Shown one piece after another: positions 23,723 to 36,246 of a stretch of 64,000 bases of DNA. The translations under genes were made by a program, and so were the position numbers. Origin of the DNA: Vitis vinifera (taxonomy: Eukaryota; Streptophyta; Magnoliopsida; Vitales; Vitaceae); the NCBI RefSeq assembly GCF_030704535.1, contig NC_081822.1, forward strand, positions 10,533,001-10,597,000, written 5' to 3'. Position 1 is the first letter of the stretch. Each line of letters opens with the position of its first letter. The notes beneath the pieces were generated by a model. The model had not been told where the DNA came from. It searched no databases and worked only from the letters and a program-made list of their open reading frames with translations.

Positions 23723-26540
23723 CTGGCTCCCGCCCTTTTTGAGCTTTCGTTGTATTATTGTAAGGAGGCCTCCAGTTCCTTTCATACGAACATAATAAAA
23801 TAGGAGCTCCAAGGAGAAACAAAGTGCCAAACACAAATCATATGACTTGATATCAACCTAAATTAAATAGATCGTTAATTAAAGCAATTTTTGTACAATA
23901 ACCGACGGTTTGAGCAGGTTTAGCAACGTTAACTTTTTTTAAAAAAAAACTTTTAAGAGTGAAAAATACCTTTTTAAGTTATTCTTTATAAATTTATTTA
24001 TTTATATTTAAAAAGTTTTTTGATTAATTTTATACTTGGTTCTGAAAAGTATTAGAGAAAGAAAAAAAATTAAATTTTTTTTTATGTTTAATTAAATTAT
24101 AGAAATATTAAAGAAAATTAAATATAATTAAAATTAGTTATAAATTTATGTATTTATAAATTATTTAATTTTTATATGAAATAATTAAAAATAAGTAAAA
24201 CAAATTTAAAATAAAGTATAAAAATAATTTATTAATTTTAAATTTATTTTTATTTTTTTAATTAATTTATTTTACTTTTTCTCTCTATTTTTTTATACAT
24301 TTTTTTTTCTTCAAATTTTCTGAAAACTAAATATAGCCTAAAAGAGTGATTGAAAACAAGTTAGAAAAATATTAATTTTCATTAAAACAAGATGCTAAAT
24401 ATTATTTTTAGTAAAGTCATATACATAACATATTAGCGAACATTGACGTACTTAGTGAATTGACAATAAGGAATGTTTTGCAACTATTGGATATGACAAA
24501 GTTGGTGATTATCGTTGTCATCATTTTCCCCATGATTGAGCCTTATCATTCAAAATATGTGGTATCAACTTCGCAGATGCAGTGATGGGCATCTTCAACC
24601 TACTTTCATTGTTAGTGGTCATTAAGGAGTTACAAGAATAAAAAAGATTTATGATTTGCCTCCCCTAATGAAACAGATTTCAAATTTAAATAAATGAGTT
24701 TGAGATGAATTTTGGATTTTTTTAAAATCCCGAGAAGAGTTTAGAGTGGGTTCGAGTATTTCCTTGTCCTTCCTCACCCCAATTATCTATAAAATTAATT
24801 TAATTTAATTTTCATTTTCCTACTTTTAATACATAGGTAATAATAATAATAAAATATTTTTCTATAAGATAAGTTATAACAAAATATAATAATTTAATTA
24901 TTTATAAAATATATTTATTTTCATGTAATTAAAAAAAAAGTTATATAAGACAAATATGAGAATTATTTTGAATAAATGGAATGAGGTTGGGATGAGGATG
25001 ACCCTCCTGTTCTATTAACATGTCCTATCTAATATAATATTTAAAGATGTTTATTATTATCAATAAAACAAGGAAAAAGTATTTATCATATCAATCAATG
25101 GTATATAGTATGTCCATCGATGTAGAATATAGTCTCTTATTTTTTTTTAATAAACTAATCTGGGAAGATACAGAGGTGGGTTACATTGAGATGATTTCAA
25201 ACTCAAATAAGTACCTTTTAAGTAAGTAGATTGAACTAAATTGAAATATTAAATTAATCATATGATGAGAATTATGAGTTTCATGATGACTCATATCTAA
25301 TTAAATTAATTAAATAATAAAATTAAGTCAATATCAAACACATAATTTCTTTTACAATATTATTGATTTGGTTACATACTTAAGTGGTTATTGATGGTTA
25401 ATTAGTAGGAAATCCACAACTAAACACAACTTCTAAGTTAAGAAAATTTAAGAAGAATTATAATAAAATTTTAGATAAAATTTTAAGAGCTTTTCCATGA
25501 TTTTTTTTTTTTTTTCATTCCTAGTTTTCCTCATTTCTTCTCTCCTTCATGTTAGATGACAATTTTCATTTTCCTTATTGAAGTGGTAAATTTCTTAACA
25601 TAGAGGCATCTACATATCTCAAGAAATGGATAAGAATATTTGGAGTTGTGTGGACTATCTAGAGAGTTCATGTAAACACTTTTAAGTAACTTGTTCATAG
25701 ATTATATATAAATGCTTTTATAAGTTTAAGGAAAAGGTTTCTAGAGAGTATCCTAAAGAGTTTTTGTAAACTCTTGTAAGTGACTTGTTCATAGCTTACA
25801 CATATATGCTTTTAAAATTTTAAGAAAAGGCTTCTAGAGAGTTCCCATGGTGCATATAAATAAATGGTAATCCTATTTGATAAAAACACCATATGATACA
25901 AGCTTTCATTCTTTCAGTTCTCTAAGTGTCGCTTTCTTTATTCGTTTTAACTTTTATGTTACGTATTATCACCCAACATAACAAGCTAAGTTTGAGAGAC
26001 TTGACTTAACAGTTTTAAGTGTTGAGTTTCTAAGTGTCACATGTGTGCTTAAGAAATATCTAAAGTCCGTAATAATAAATATTAATGTCATCAACACTTG
26101 TTGCATTTTATTTATTAGGTTTTTAATCCACAAAGTTGGCGAACACATATAGAGAACTCCATTAACAATACCTAAATACATTTGATTGTGTACTTCTCCT
26201 CAATCTAGTTAATCATTATCATTGGATCATTCTAGTGTTTCTATACATTAAAGAGAACTCCATAGGCCATATTTTATTTCCAAAAATTTATTTTTTGAGT
26301 TAACTACTGAATTAAGGCATATGGTCTGGTATCTTTCCCTTGATCATGGTGTTATTGAATTAAGGCACATGTACTTGTTTTCGATTTTTTATCTACCACT
26401 TACTATTTCATTGATTGTATTAACTTAATTAGTAATTCCAATCCATCATTTGTTTAGTGGTTTTATGTTTAAGTTTGGATTTCAAAGAATTGTTATATCA
26501 TTTTATCATAAGGCATCTTAATTTAGATTAACGGTGATAA
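23723..26540. other. AT-rich intergenic DNA with repeat debris
   Basis: No gene seen. A diverged, end-less relative of the 23.3-kb element appears at about 24690-25030 (CCCGAGAAGAGTTTAGAGTGG ... GGAATGAGGTTGGGATGAGG). A short tandem duplication at 25675-25850 is listed separately. Confidence 0.4.
25675..25850. repeat. Tandem duplication with TTTCTAGAGAGT units
   Basis: Two copies of a block: GTAACTTGTTCATAGATTAT ... GGAAAAGGTTTCTAGAGAGT and GTGACTTGTTCATAGCTTAC ... GAAAAGGCTTCTAGAGAGTT, offset about 100 bp. A TATA-rich tract and CT-rich tail follow (25850-25950), which could be an LTR remnant. Confidence 0.45.
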
Positions 26541-27275
26541 TTTCTATAACAACTCAAACTCTACCATGTAGATATTGTTTGCTTTAAGCCTAAAAAGTCC
26601 GCATAGTTTTAAAATACATTTACAAGGTTAATAAGAGTCCATACATATATAGCACTATAGACTTTTTCCCCTATTCGATTTCAGATATTTTGCTTCCAAC
26701 TATGTAAATATTATTCACCTTGGACCCAAATGACCCTTATGACTTTAAAATACATTTACAACGTTAAGACGAACTTATACATATATGGTATCAAAAACTT
26801 TTTCCCCTTTTCAATGTAAGATGCCATAATTACCCTTATGTAGATACAACATCCTTATTATGTCCTACATGATTGCGGAGTCAAATTGAAAAACTTCTCT
26901 TATGGGTCTAAACAAACTCTCACATTAGGATTAAAGATTGACTTTGATATCATTTGTAATGATTCGCTCTTAACTATGTACATATATTGAGATAAAATCA
27001 TTACAAATGGTATTAGAGTCAATTTTTGATCACAATGTGGGAGTTTGTTTGGTCTCATAAGGGGTGTCTATTTATTTTGCCTTGTAATCCTATGTGGCAC
27101 AATGAAATTATGTTTGCATGGGGGGTGATTGTGATAATTCACATTAGATAGGAGAAGTTCTTGACGTTATAAATGTTTGAGTTTTTTTTAACCTTGTCGG
27201 TTCATTTTAAAGCCGTGAGGACTTTTTAAGACCAAATAGAACAATATCTACATGATTGAGAGCAAATTACTAGAA
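26540..27275. repeat. Inverted arrangement of TRIM-like copies
   Basis: The left part (from 26565) reads CATGTAGATATTGTTTGCTT ... AAAAAGTCCGCATAG ... ACAAGGTTAATAAG. The right end (to 27270) is its inverted counterpart: AACCTTGTCGGTTCATTTTA ... GTGAGGACTTTTTAAG ... AACAATATCTACATGATTG. Partial extra copies at 26690-26790 and 26970-26995 are in the left orientation. Primer-site-like ATTACAAATGGTATTAGAGTC lies at 27001. The whole block is about 730 bp and looks like two or more elements in head-to-head order. Confidence 0.5.
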
Positions 27276-30200
27276 AAATGTTTAGGAATAATATAAATAT
27301 AATTTAGAAGTGAAAATATTTGAAAAAATAGAAGGAAATTGAAGAAAAAAAATGTCACTAAGGTGATGTTTATTTTTTTTACTTAACTTTAAATAGAACT
27401 TTAATGTTTAATAGTATTAAGTATTAAATTGTTTGTTTTTATAATATTTTATTTCTATTAAGCATTAAAAAGTAAAAATAAAATAAAAATCAACATCTTG
27501 TTTTTTCCATTTAGTAAAAAGTTTATAATAAGTTATGAAAAGTAGAAAAACAAATAACCTAAAGTTTGAAAGTAAATTACTTTCAACAAAAAACTAAAAA
27601 AACAAACACCCTCTAAGTGTTTGGATTTAAAAGATTGGATGTTCTTTAAGGTGTTTTGAGGCATAGTGTTTGAATGCTTCAAAAATCATCTAACCTTACA
27701 ATTTCAAACATTCTTTTCTATCCATCCTTATCTAAACCTTAGAAAATGAAAAAAAAAATGGTAAAAATATACTTCAAATATATTGGAGATTATTATTTGT
27801 TTATTTATTGTTTTTAAAAACACAATTTTCTTTAAAAATTTTGATAGGGTTTAAGGGAGATTGGAAAAGAAAAAATAGAACAAGAGGAAGTTAAATGTAT
27901 ATTGAAATTTTGCCTTTTTCACTAAAGTGTGATTTTGACCCAAAAAATCATAATTTAGTGAATATCTAAAGAGATTAAGTGGATACATATTTGTAATTTT
28001 TTAAACACCATTTATAGCCAATAAAGTTGCTTATAACTAAACAATGATAGATCATTGCTAGCATGATTTGTATGAAAAATTTTAGAAGAAGAAAGAGGAA
28101 TTTGAGTGTGTATTAAAATTTTGCCCTTTCCTTAAAAAGGGTAATTTTGACCTAAAAAAAAATCATATACTAAGTCGATATCTATGGAGATTGGGTGAAT
28201 ATATATTTATAAGTTCTTCAACAACATTTATTACCAAATAAAATCGCTTATAACTAAACAATGATAAATCATTTGTAGCATGTTTTATATGAAATTTTTT
28301 ACTTACTTTTGTGTATATGTGATACTTGATTTATTTTTTAATTTAGTGTTTGGAAATACACTTATGCTATAATATTATAGCAAAATTAACTTTTTTTTTA
28401 GATAAGTGAAAGGGAATTTAATTACTTTATTATCTTGGACAAACGTTTATAAAATCAAAATAATATTTGAAATCGAGAGAGGTCAAATGTATTCTATTTA
28501 TTTTGTGGTAAAAATAAAATATAAAAATGGTTATTGTATATCATTGTCACAAATTTCCCATGTCCTTTTTAATATAATTTCCGATGTTGTATAGCATATT
28601 TGTGGCATTTGTGTTCTTCCTATCAACATTGAAAAATATTATAATTTATTATTGTATTTTATAAATAACTTATTGTTAGCCCAAAGGTCCCCAGATTACG
28701 TTTTGATGATAAGAAATCATAGTTATTGTACTAACAATTTAAAATCAAGAGAAATTGTAGGTATTAATTGAAAAACTTAATTGCCCTCAATCATCAAAGG
28801 ATCAAAGAAGTGCAAAATCAAGAGAGCATGAAAATCATTGAACCATAGAATTTTTAATGTAAGGTGATCACTTGGGTGCACTTAGAATTTTTAATTCACA
28901 TGTATTTTTTCATACTTGTTTTAAACTTTAATGATTGTAGTTTTGATAAACTCGAGTATTTGTCTAAAACATTAGGCAAAAAAACCTTTCAAATTTATTT
29001 CATAAAACTGCTTAAAGATATTGCCTAAGTGTTAGAATGAACTGGAATGAAAAAAGATAGGTTTTTGAGCTAAAAATATTCAATTTGTCGAGGATGGGCT
29101 AAACTTGTTAGGGAACCAATTGACCAATTGTGTTTTCTCGGTCAATAATCGACCGAGGGGTGCAAAAAATCCTTTCTCTTTTTTCCGGGTTGCTCTCTCG
29201 ATTGAGGGAAATCCTTTCCCAATCAAAGATTATCTTTCCCCAATCAAGGTTTAGTCAAACCTCAAATGATCACTTACTAAGTATAATCGGTTGATCAGGA
29301 AAAACCTATTGGTGCACTTTTTGATACTCAAGGTTGAAAACCTGTAAATAGAGAACTTTCATTTATTTATTAAGAAGAGAACGCTTACATTAAACTCTAT
29401 ACCGACTTATTTATCATATTAAAAGCTCTTATTTTCTCTTTAGTGTATTAAACTCTCATTTTTAGTGCATCCTAGTGTTCATTGTAACTTTGCTTTGTAC
29501 TTGTTCATTAATTATGCTAGGATTAAGTGATTTAATTTTTTATTCTTCAAGTAAGGTTGAGTATTTAGTCTTCCAATTGAGGATAAATTTGAAGGATTAA
29601 TTGTAGTGTTTATTGATGTTTGAAATCCAATTATAAAGACTTGAGAGTTTGATTAAAGATCGGAAAGTTTTGAATATTCGAATTAATTGAGAAAATAAAT
29701 TATAGTTTGGGGTATGGAAGAATATATATATATATTATATTTTGGTTGAAAAAAAATAAAATAAAAAATAAAAAAATAAATATGATGAGGGACGTGGAGG
29801 TGACCCTAGAGTGTTGTGGGATTAAAAAAAAAAATAACGGAGGGACGCGTGTTGCCAGGGAAGAGATTTTGGTAGGGGAAAAAGTCTATTTGTAAATATA
29901 TTATTATAATAACAATAATAGGAAGAAACATGGCTTCACTCTTTTTATTTTTAGGGTTTTGTCCGTGTATTGAAAATAAAAGCGTAATGGGTTGGTTGGG
30001 TATTGCACTTGAAACTTAATAAAAAAAAATAATTTTAAGTTAATAAATAAAATAATACTAATAATAGTTTAATGCAAATAAATATTTTTTAAAAGATTTA
30101 ATTTAGATAAATTATAAAAGATAAATAAATCATTGAAAATAGATTTTGAAATGAACCTAATTTTATAAAAATTTGAAAACTCATTAATTAAATTATTATT

Positions 30201-31700
30201 GTTTAGGAAGTTGAAAATAATATTGGATGATAATAATATTAGTATGGAAAATTAATTAGGATTCCTAATATTAAATAAAATATTTTTAAGATTGTCAAAT
30301 TTATACTTTTAGATAAATAATCAACAATAATAGTTGTATACGATATTATATTAGGTGATGAGTAAATTCTTCAAGGTTTTTAAGTACTTCTTTGATGTAA
30401 GGGAAATTAATGCAGATTTTGTAAAATGAATAATATTATTTTTATGTCTATGCATGTATCAAATATATGTTTTGTATGAAAAATATGTTTGAATATTTTC
30501 TTTATTTACGAAAAATGAAAATTGTGGAGATGTGATGTTTTATTTTGTAAGTTTGAATGAATGAAATAAAATGTTTGACTTTAATTTCTATAACTGTTGT
30601 TAATGGGTTGACATTTATGATCCTAATCAATAGGTTAATAGTTGATATTATATGATCCTAGTCAACGGGTTACAATAGTTGACCTCATGACTCTAGTCAA
30701 TAGGTTATAATTGTTAACTTTTGGTTTTATTTATCTTAAATAAAACAAATTTGAAACTAATAACTCATATATGAAGTCTCACCTAATTGGACACCATTTG
30801 TCATTTGATAATCGAAGTAAATATATTTTGAATGTATTTGATTTAGTTTTAATGTGAAATTGTTTTGAAATGGATATGAGAAAATTTTGTTCAAACATTT
30901 TAATGTATTTACATTTTGAACTCCAAAGTTTTATAAAAATAATTATATGATGTATCTCCACTTTGTAATTATAATTAAAAATGTTTGATTCATGAAATTA
31001 TATTGATGTTCCTTATTGAGCTTTAAACTCATGCCCATTCATTGATAATTTTTCAGGTACTATTAGTTTGGGCGATAAGTGATGGTTAGATCGATGAATT
31101 TTTTTTTTTTACAATTTTGATTCAAACTTTATTTTCGACATTATTTAGATATTAAAATTTAATTCATGTTTGAATTATTTGAGTTTGAAGTTATTTTGAC
31201 AATAACACTTAGGTTGATATGATAGTTTTTAAAGTTAAAAATTGAATATTATTGAATTTATTTATTTTATTATTATGTGACAATATGAATATTCAAAATT
31301 TTAAAATTAATATAATCATTTAAGTAATAAATTTATTCATGGTAATTGATTTATTTATTTTTCATTGATAAATAAAATTTAATTTGTACAATTTTCTCAA
31401 TAAGCTGTCATTAAGCCATGAAAATAAAAATAAAAATGTTTATTGAAAAACGTGTTTTATTTTTCTTTTCAGGGTAAAAGAGAGAAAATTGTGAATTGAT
31501 AAGCCCGTGCCCGGTTTTCTTAACTGGTGCGAAGAAATCCTCATTCCTGATTGGAATATAGAGACTCGACCTGTCAAACAATATTTGGTTGTGGGTTGAA
31601 ACCACGCTGAGAACAGAGAACACGCTATACACGGCAAAATGTTTGGCGTATTTTCTCACGATTACAGCAATCATCTGCAACCGTCCATCGCTCCATAAGA
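27276..31700. other. AT-rich intergenic DNA with decayed LTR-type repeats
   Basis: No gene seen. It contains a 200-bp tandem duplication (27880-28300, listed separately). A possible solo LTR begins at TGTTAGCCCAAAGGTCCCC (28675) with a promoter-like tract near 29340-29480. Three short repeats of the type GATCCTAGTCAACGGGTTA lie at 30610-30720. Confidence 0.35.
27880..28300. repeat. Diverged tandem duplication, about 200-bp unit
   Basis: Two consecutive blocks share ordered words: ATTGAAATTTTGCCTTTTTC / ATTAAAATTTTGCCCTTTCC; GTGATTTTGACCCAAAAAAT / GTAATTTTGACCTAAAAAAA; GCTTATAACTAAACAATGAT in both; then ATCATTGCTAGCATG / ATCATTTGTAGCATG. The second unit begins near 28085. Confidence 0.65.
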
Positions 31701-31739
31701 CTAAAACCCATTCATTCCCAGTCGTTGGATCATTCTAGC

Positions 31740-33592
31740 CCTTCCATAAATACAGGATCTCTCCTATTTCTCGTTCTGCGTCTCTTATGTCCTATCTAAG
31801 AGGTCTGGTCCATCTAGGTCTTAATCTTCGAATTCTTTTCCATGTCCAGGCGCGTAAGTCAACGACCAACCTTTTATTATGGCTTCTTGTGATTTCACTG
31901 CCGATCGTTATGCTTTCAGCTTTCAATTTTTCTCGCAACATAGTTTTTTTTGTTTAATACCGAGTGGTTGAATTGTTACCCTAGTTCGTTGGACCCGATT
32001 TCAACTTTTCTTCTCGATCGTCTCTGTCATAAGTGATGCTCGTAGATCGGCTTTTTTTTTTCCTTTATTAAAATGGATGTCGCTGGGTTGAACTTTCATG
32101 CCTTTGGTCTGGATCTTTATTCGCTTTTCAAGAAAAAGATGATGAGTTCAGCCTGGTGTTTGGGAGAAGGATTTATCTTTACGTATTGTTTACTTATTAA
32201 TTTTTTCGTTTTATCAGAATTTGCAACCGTTTTTTGTTTGGGATCCCGAAGAGGAATTAGGGTTCAGGCCGCTGGATATTTGTTCTACGTGTATGTCTTG
32301 TTTTCGGGTTTGACGATCTTTTTTCGGATCCGATGTGAATGTTTTCCAAAGCTGAAAGATCCCCAAGCACCTCTTTTCTGCATATTTGAATCACAACGTG
32401 ATGCAGCCATATACCAACACGGAAATTTTTTTGTATGGTAACGGTAGGATGAGGAAGGGCAAGAAAGAAAGAGGGTGAGATGTGAAAATTCTAAGTTATG
32501 CATATTGGATGACAGTTGTCTCGTGTTGTTCTGATATGACCTTTGCCATGTCAGGTGCGCTTGCATGGCAGGTCAAATAACCTAATAAAATTATTCAGTT
32601 TTTTTGGTTTTTGTGGGGGATGGCACGGCGTATGTCGCCGGCTCCCCCACTTGGTGTGTGTCGCTCTTCTCTCTCTATCTCTTTTCCTTGTCCTGGCACG
32701 CCACCATCAATTGGCCATTCTCATTTGGACTGATTGGATTTCGGTCCTACCTCCGAATCTCCGATCGAATAACTTGTGTGGTTAAATGCCGAGGCCTCTT
32801 CATACTCATCGTGAATGGTGTCATGCCAAGAAAGTATATAGGCCAATGTTCTTCATTAATATTTCATAACATCATATGAGCCAATGTTCTTCATAGTTTT
32901 TGGGCTATATCACGAAGAAATGTTTATTTGATAGCATTCTTACAACCACAAATTCGTTCTCAGCAAAGTTACGGTTTCCATAACATTGCCCATTTAACAC
33001 AATTAACATTTTCCCCCTCAATGCATTGTGATTCATTCCATTGTTGGGCTTACAGAATCGTTATAAATATCAGTAATATACAATTTTGCTGGTATACTGG
33101 CGAGTATGCATTTAAGATCTTGGACCATTGTTAAAAATCTTGGACCATTGTTTGAAATACTACTATTTGTAGCTTCAATCGCAAAGTTTTGGTGGTTGGT
33201 TTTGGGTTTGGATAGCTCCATATTTGAGTTTGTTGTAACATTTGTTTCAGAGGCTGTTTGTTTTCAACATATCTTTATATCTTGTAAAAGAGGTTGTTCA
33301 TTAAATATTTTCTTGAGGATAACCATTCCAGTTGGAGCTGCTTCAAAAATTTTCAGAATTCTGCTTGGAATTTGTGTATATGGTTGTGTTTGTTTTCCTG
33401 TCAAGACAAGATGAGTTTCAATGAAGAAAACTAGTGGTTCTCACGATCATGGTAATTACTTCTAAATTTATTGTTACTTGAATATTTTGGTCTGTTTATT
33501 CTGGTTACTGATTCAATGCAGGCACATAAGCTATTTGTAATGATGGGTTTAGATGCATTCTATATGCTGCAGCAGCAGATGGTCTATTGTAA
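31740..33592 (+). other. Candidate spliced transcript of unknown coding capacity
   Basis: The GC content rises here and gene-like signals appear. There is a TATA-like CATAAATAC at 31745-31753. A candidate first exon ends at 31853 with donor CGC|GTAAGT and contains ATGTCCAGGCGC at 31842. A possible small exon is 33427-33451 (acceptor AATGAAG, donor CATG|GTAATT), and another starts at 33522 or 33531 and ends at 33590 with donor CTATT|GTAAGTG. Joining them by phase gives either a 14-residue peptide or a frame that stays open with the acceptor at 33530. I recognise neither product. It could be a short gene, a non-coding RNA or an LTR-derived promoter. Transcript evidence is lacking. Confidence 0.3.
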
Positions 33593-34894
33593 GTGTTTAC
33601 AGTTGTGGTCATGTGGTTTCTAAGTCGTTGGATTAACATTGTGATTTTATTCAGACTAAGGATTGAAATGACATAAATGGCCATGAAGCATGGTGTCAGC
33701 AATTTAATTTACAAAGGGTTGTGAGATTGACATTTCTATGCTGTATCTTGATATGAATCTGCATCATCTGTGTACGTCTGTTACATGATCTTTAATATTA
33801 GGCATTTCAGTTAATTTTGCCATTGCTACTGCATTCAATGTTATGTTTTTGTTTACTTTTTGAACTTGTACTATGTTTTACCCATGACAGGGGCTTAATT
33901 TTTCCTCTTTGATTCAGCAAGTATCTCCATTTTTTTAATTTGCACCATTTAATATTATAGATGTCTATTCGTGGCTTAGCAAATGGTAGGCAATTTGGGC
34001 TTAGAGGAGTTCTAGGCCTATTTGATTGTAACTTTAGCTGTGATAAGTTGTGATCTTCTTGCCCACATGTCTTCAGAGCATTGTCTTAATAACTAATTTA
34101 TTTTGATTGAACTATTATCCTATTATCCTATTTCAGTTAACTAAGGTGGTGCAAAGATGTTGCTTGGCCTTTGTTTGAGGCTTTAGCGACCAGTTATATT
34201 TTTAAGCAGAATTGCAGTATTTTAAACCGGATCACAAATTTTTTATTTCCTATTCCATCATTGTGTTTCTTAAAGTACATTTTTATGGTTTGCAAAATTT
34301 ACTTGTATTTTTTCCATTTGATTTGTAATTTTCAGTCATTAAAAATTGCTTAGGGATTTATAGTGCTTTTGGAAGTGTTATCTCTACAACCGTGTTTTTG
34401 GATAATCACAAGTTTTTCTCCAGAAAGCATGATAATTGATTTTTCAAATTTCTACCAGTGCTCTATAAATTTTGAAAATTTATAAAACACTTCTAGGTTT
34501 GCAAGTCGTATTTTTTATGTTTTGAAAATTTTGAATGTGAAATCAATTGTCATAATAGTAGATAGCCTCAAATTTTGGCCTTTCTGCATCTCCAGTAGAG
34601 CCTGAAACTAGCCATGGAAGTACAACCTGAATTTTACTGGCAAAAAAGGTCCATGGCCAACTCATTCATTTACGTAGTCCCTTCTTATTATTTCTAATTC
34701 AGGTGAAGATGTGGTTGTTGGTTTATCCTTCCTGTTGCCCTTGTATCTAAGGTTTAGGATTGTTAACAAATTGCATTGGGTATGTTAGAATGCATCTAAT
34801 TTGTTTCACTCATGTGGCAGTTTTTGGTGTCACACCAATTTAGCATATCTACAAAAAAGGTATTTTCCTACTTGATTTGGTGGTTGTACTTGAT
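33593..34894. other. Downstream of candidate transcript, nothing recognised
   Basis: Moderately AT-rich sequence with no coding frame, repeat or RNA gene that I can support. It may be intronic to the candidate transcript starting at 31.75 kb. Confidence 0.3.
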
Positions 34895-34897
34895 TAA

Positions 34898-35618
34898 GAG
34901 CCCGTTTGGCAGTGATTTTTAAAAGTGTTTCTACCCTTAAAAACACTTTTAAGTATTTTTGGGATGAAAATAAAGTGTTTGGCAAATTTTAAAAAACACT
35001 TTTGAAAATCTGGAAAAACACTTGAAGTGATTTTTAGAGAATCACTTGACAGGTGTTTTTTTAAAAAAAACACTTCAATTTTTTTGAAATATTCCAAAAA
35101 TGCCCCCAATGATAAATCAATTAGAAATTTTTTTTTTATTATAGAAATTAATAGGTGGCCATATATTGTTTTACTTTTAAAATTATCTTTTATTCAATGT
35201 TTTTATTTTTTTATTGATTATGTTTTTTGTAAATATTTTTTAAAATTTTAGTATAGTGATAAAAAAATTATTATTTTTAATTAGAAAAATCTTTTTTTTT
35301 TAGAAATTAATAGGTAACCATATATTGTTTTAATTTTAAAATTATCTTTTATTAATGTTATTTTTTTAGTGATTTAGATGTTTTTTCATTAATAAAAAGT
35401 TTTTTTTGTTTATCATACCATTTTTTTTAATTAAAATTGTATGTCCTTTTTGGTAATTTATTAATATTGAAAGTGTTTTTATATTTATACAATATATTAT
35501 CAAAAATACTTTAAAATCATTTTTTCTGATTATTATAAAAGTGTTTTTCACATAAACACTATAGCAGAAAACACTTCAAATAAAAGCACTTCTACTAGAA
35601 TCACTACCAAACGGGCTC
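34898..35618. mobile_element. Tourist-like (PIF/Harbinger) MITE
   Basis: The left end is GAGCCCGTTTGGCAGTGATT and the right end AATCACTACCAAACGGGCTC, an inverted repeat with one mismatch in the first 20 bases. The element is flanked on both sides by TAA (34895-34897 and 35619-35621), the target duplication typical of PIF/Harbinger elements. At 721 bp it has no transposase frame. Inside are many AAAACACTTTT-type words in both orientations, so its RNA would fold strongly. Confidence 0.75.
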
Positions 35619-35621
35619 TAA

Positions 35622-36160
35622 TTATCTTCCCTAATTCTTGAATTTGTGTTATTGAATTTTGTTGGCGCTGCTTCCATATTTGTTTGCATTTTGGTAAATT
35701 GCATGGGAAGTTGGTAAGAAAATGGTGGGAAGGTGTAGCCACTGTAGTCTCACAATAAAAATGGCCTCAACCTATTGTCGTGCATTTTTTAATCATTCAA
35801 TTTAGAAGAAAATTTTCAAATTGGAAATGAATAAAAAGTTGAAAGAAGATTGAGATAAGGAAATGGAATCGGAGTTCATTAATAAAGATCAATGTTCATC
35901 CGGAAAAAAGTATCTAGAGATAATATGCTTCTCATTTTCTTTAGAGCTGAACGTTAATTACAAATTTTCTAAACTTAAAATCGCGCTGAAATCTTGGACA
36001 TATAATTTAATTATTATAATATTAATTAATTATTTTAATTTTAATAATCGCGAACCCTTTGGAATTTGAACATCATGCATGTCTTTGCTTTTTGAAATGA
36101 TGATTGTCAGAACGCTGGTGATGTAAATTGTGGTAATAGAAAGAGGTCTGGTAAAAGTCG
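35622..36160. other. Non-coding, nothing recognised
   Basis: AT-rich DNA without supported genes. A C-box-like AATGATGATT at about 36097 was noted, but no convincing D box was found. Confidence 0.3.
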
Positions 36161-36163
36161 GGT

Positions 36164-36246
36164 GGATCCAAGCTCAAAATGGTTAGAGTACTCAAAACAG
36201 CCTCTGCATGGTTTGAGAGGCGGGTGGTTCGACTCCACCTGGACCC
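36164..36246 (+). ncRNA. tRNA-like Pol III unit or SINE head
   Basis: This 83-nt stretch has a perfect B box, GGTTCGACTCC, at 36226-36236 inside a perfect T arm (GGTGG-TTCGACT-CCACC). An A-box-like AAGCTCAAAATGGTTAGAG lies at 36170-36188. The acceptor-like ends GGATCCA (36164) and TGGACCC (36240-36246) pair with one mismatch. The middle does not make a normal anticodon arm: CTCAAA pairs with TTTGAG around an oversized loop, or GCCTCT pairs with AGAGGC. It may be a decayed tRNA, a tRNA-derived SINE head, or a tRNA-like RNA. No terminator T run follows directly. Confidence 0.4.

Noticed and set aside
32073..32441. 122-codon open frame
   Set aside because: No recognisable motif; it lies between candidate exons and is probably intronic chance sequence.
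36095..36160. C/D box snoRNA next to the tRNA-like unit
   Set aside because: A C-box-like TGATGA is present but no D box CTGA with terminal stem was found.
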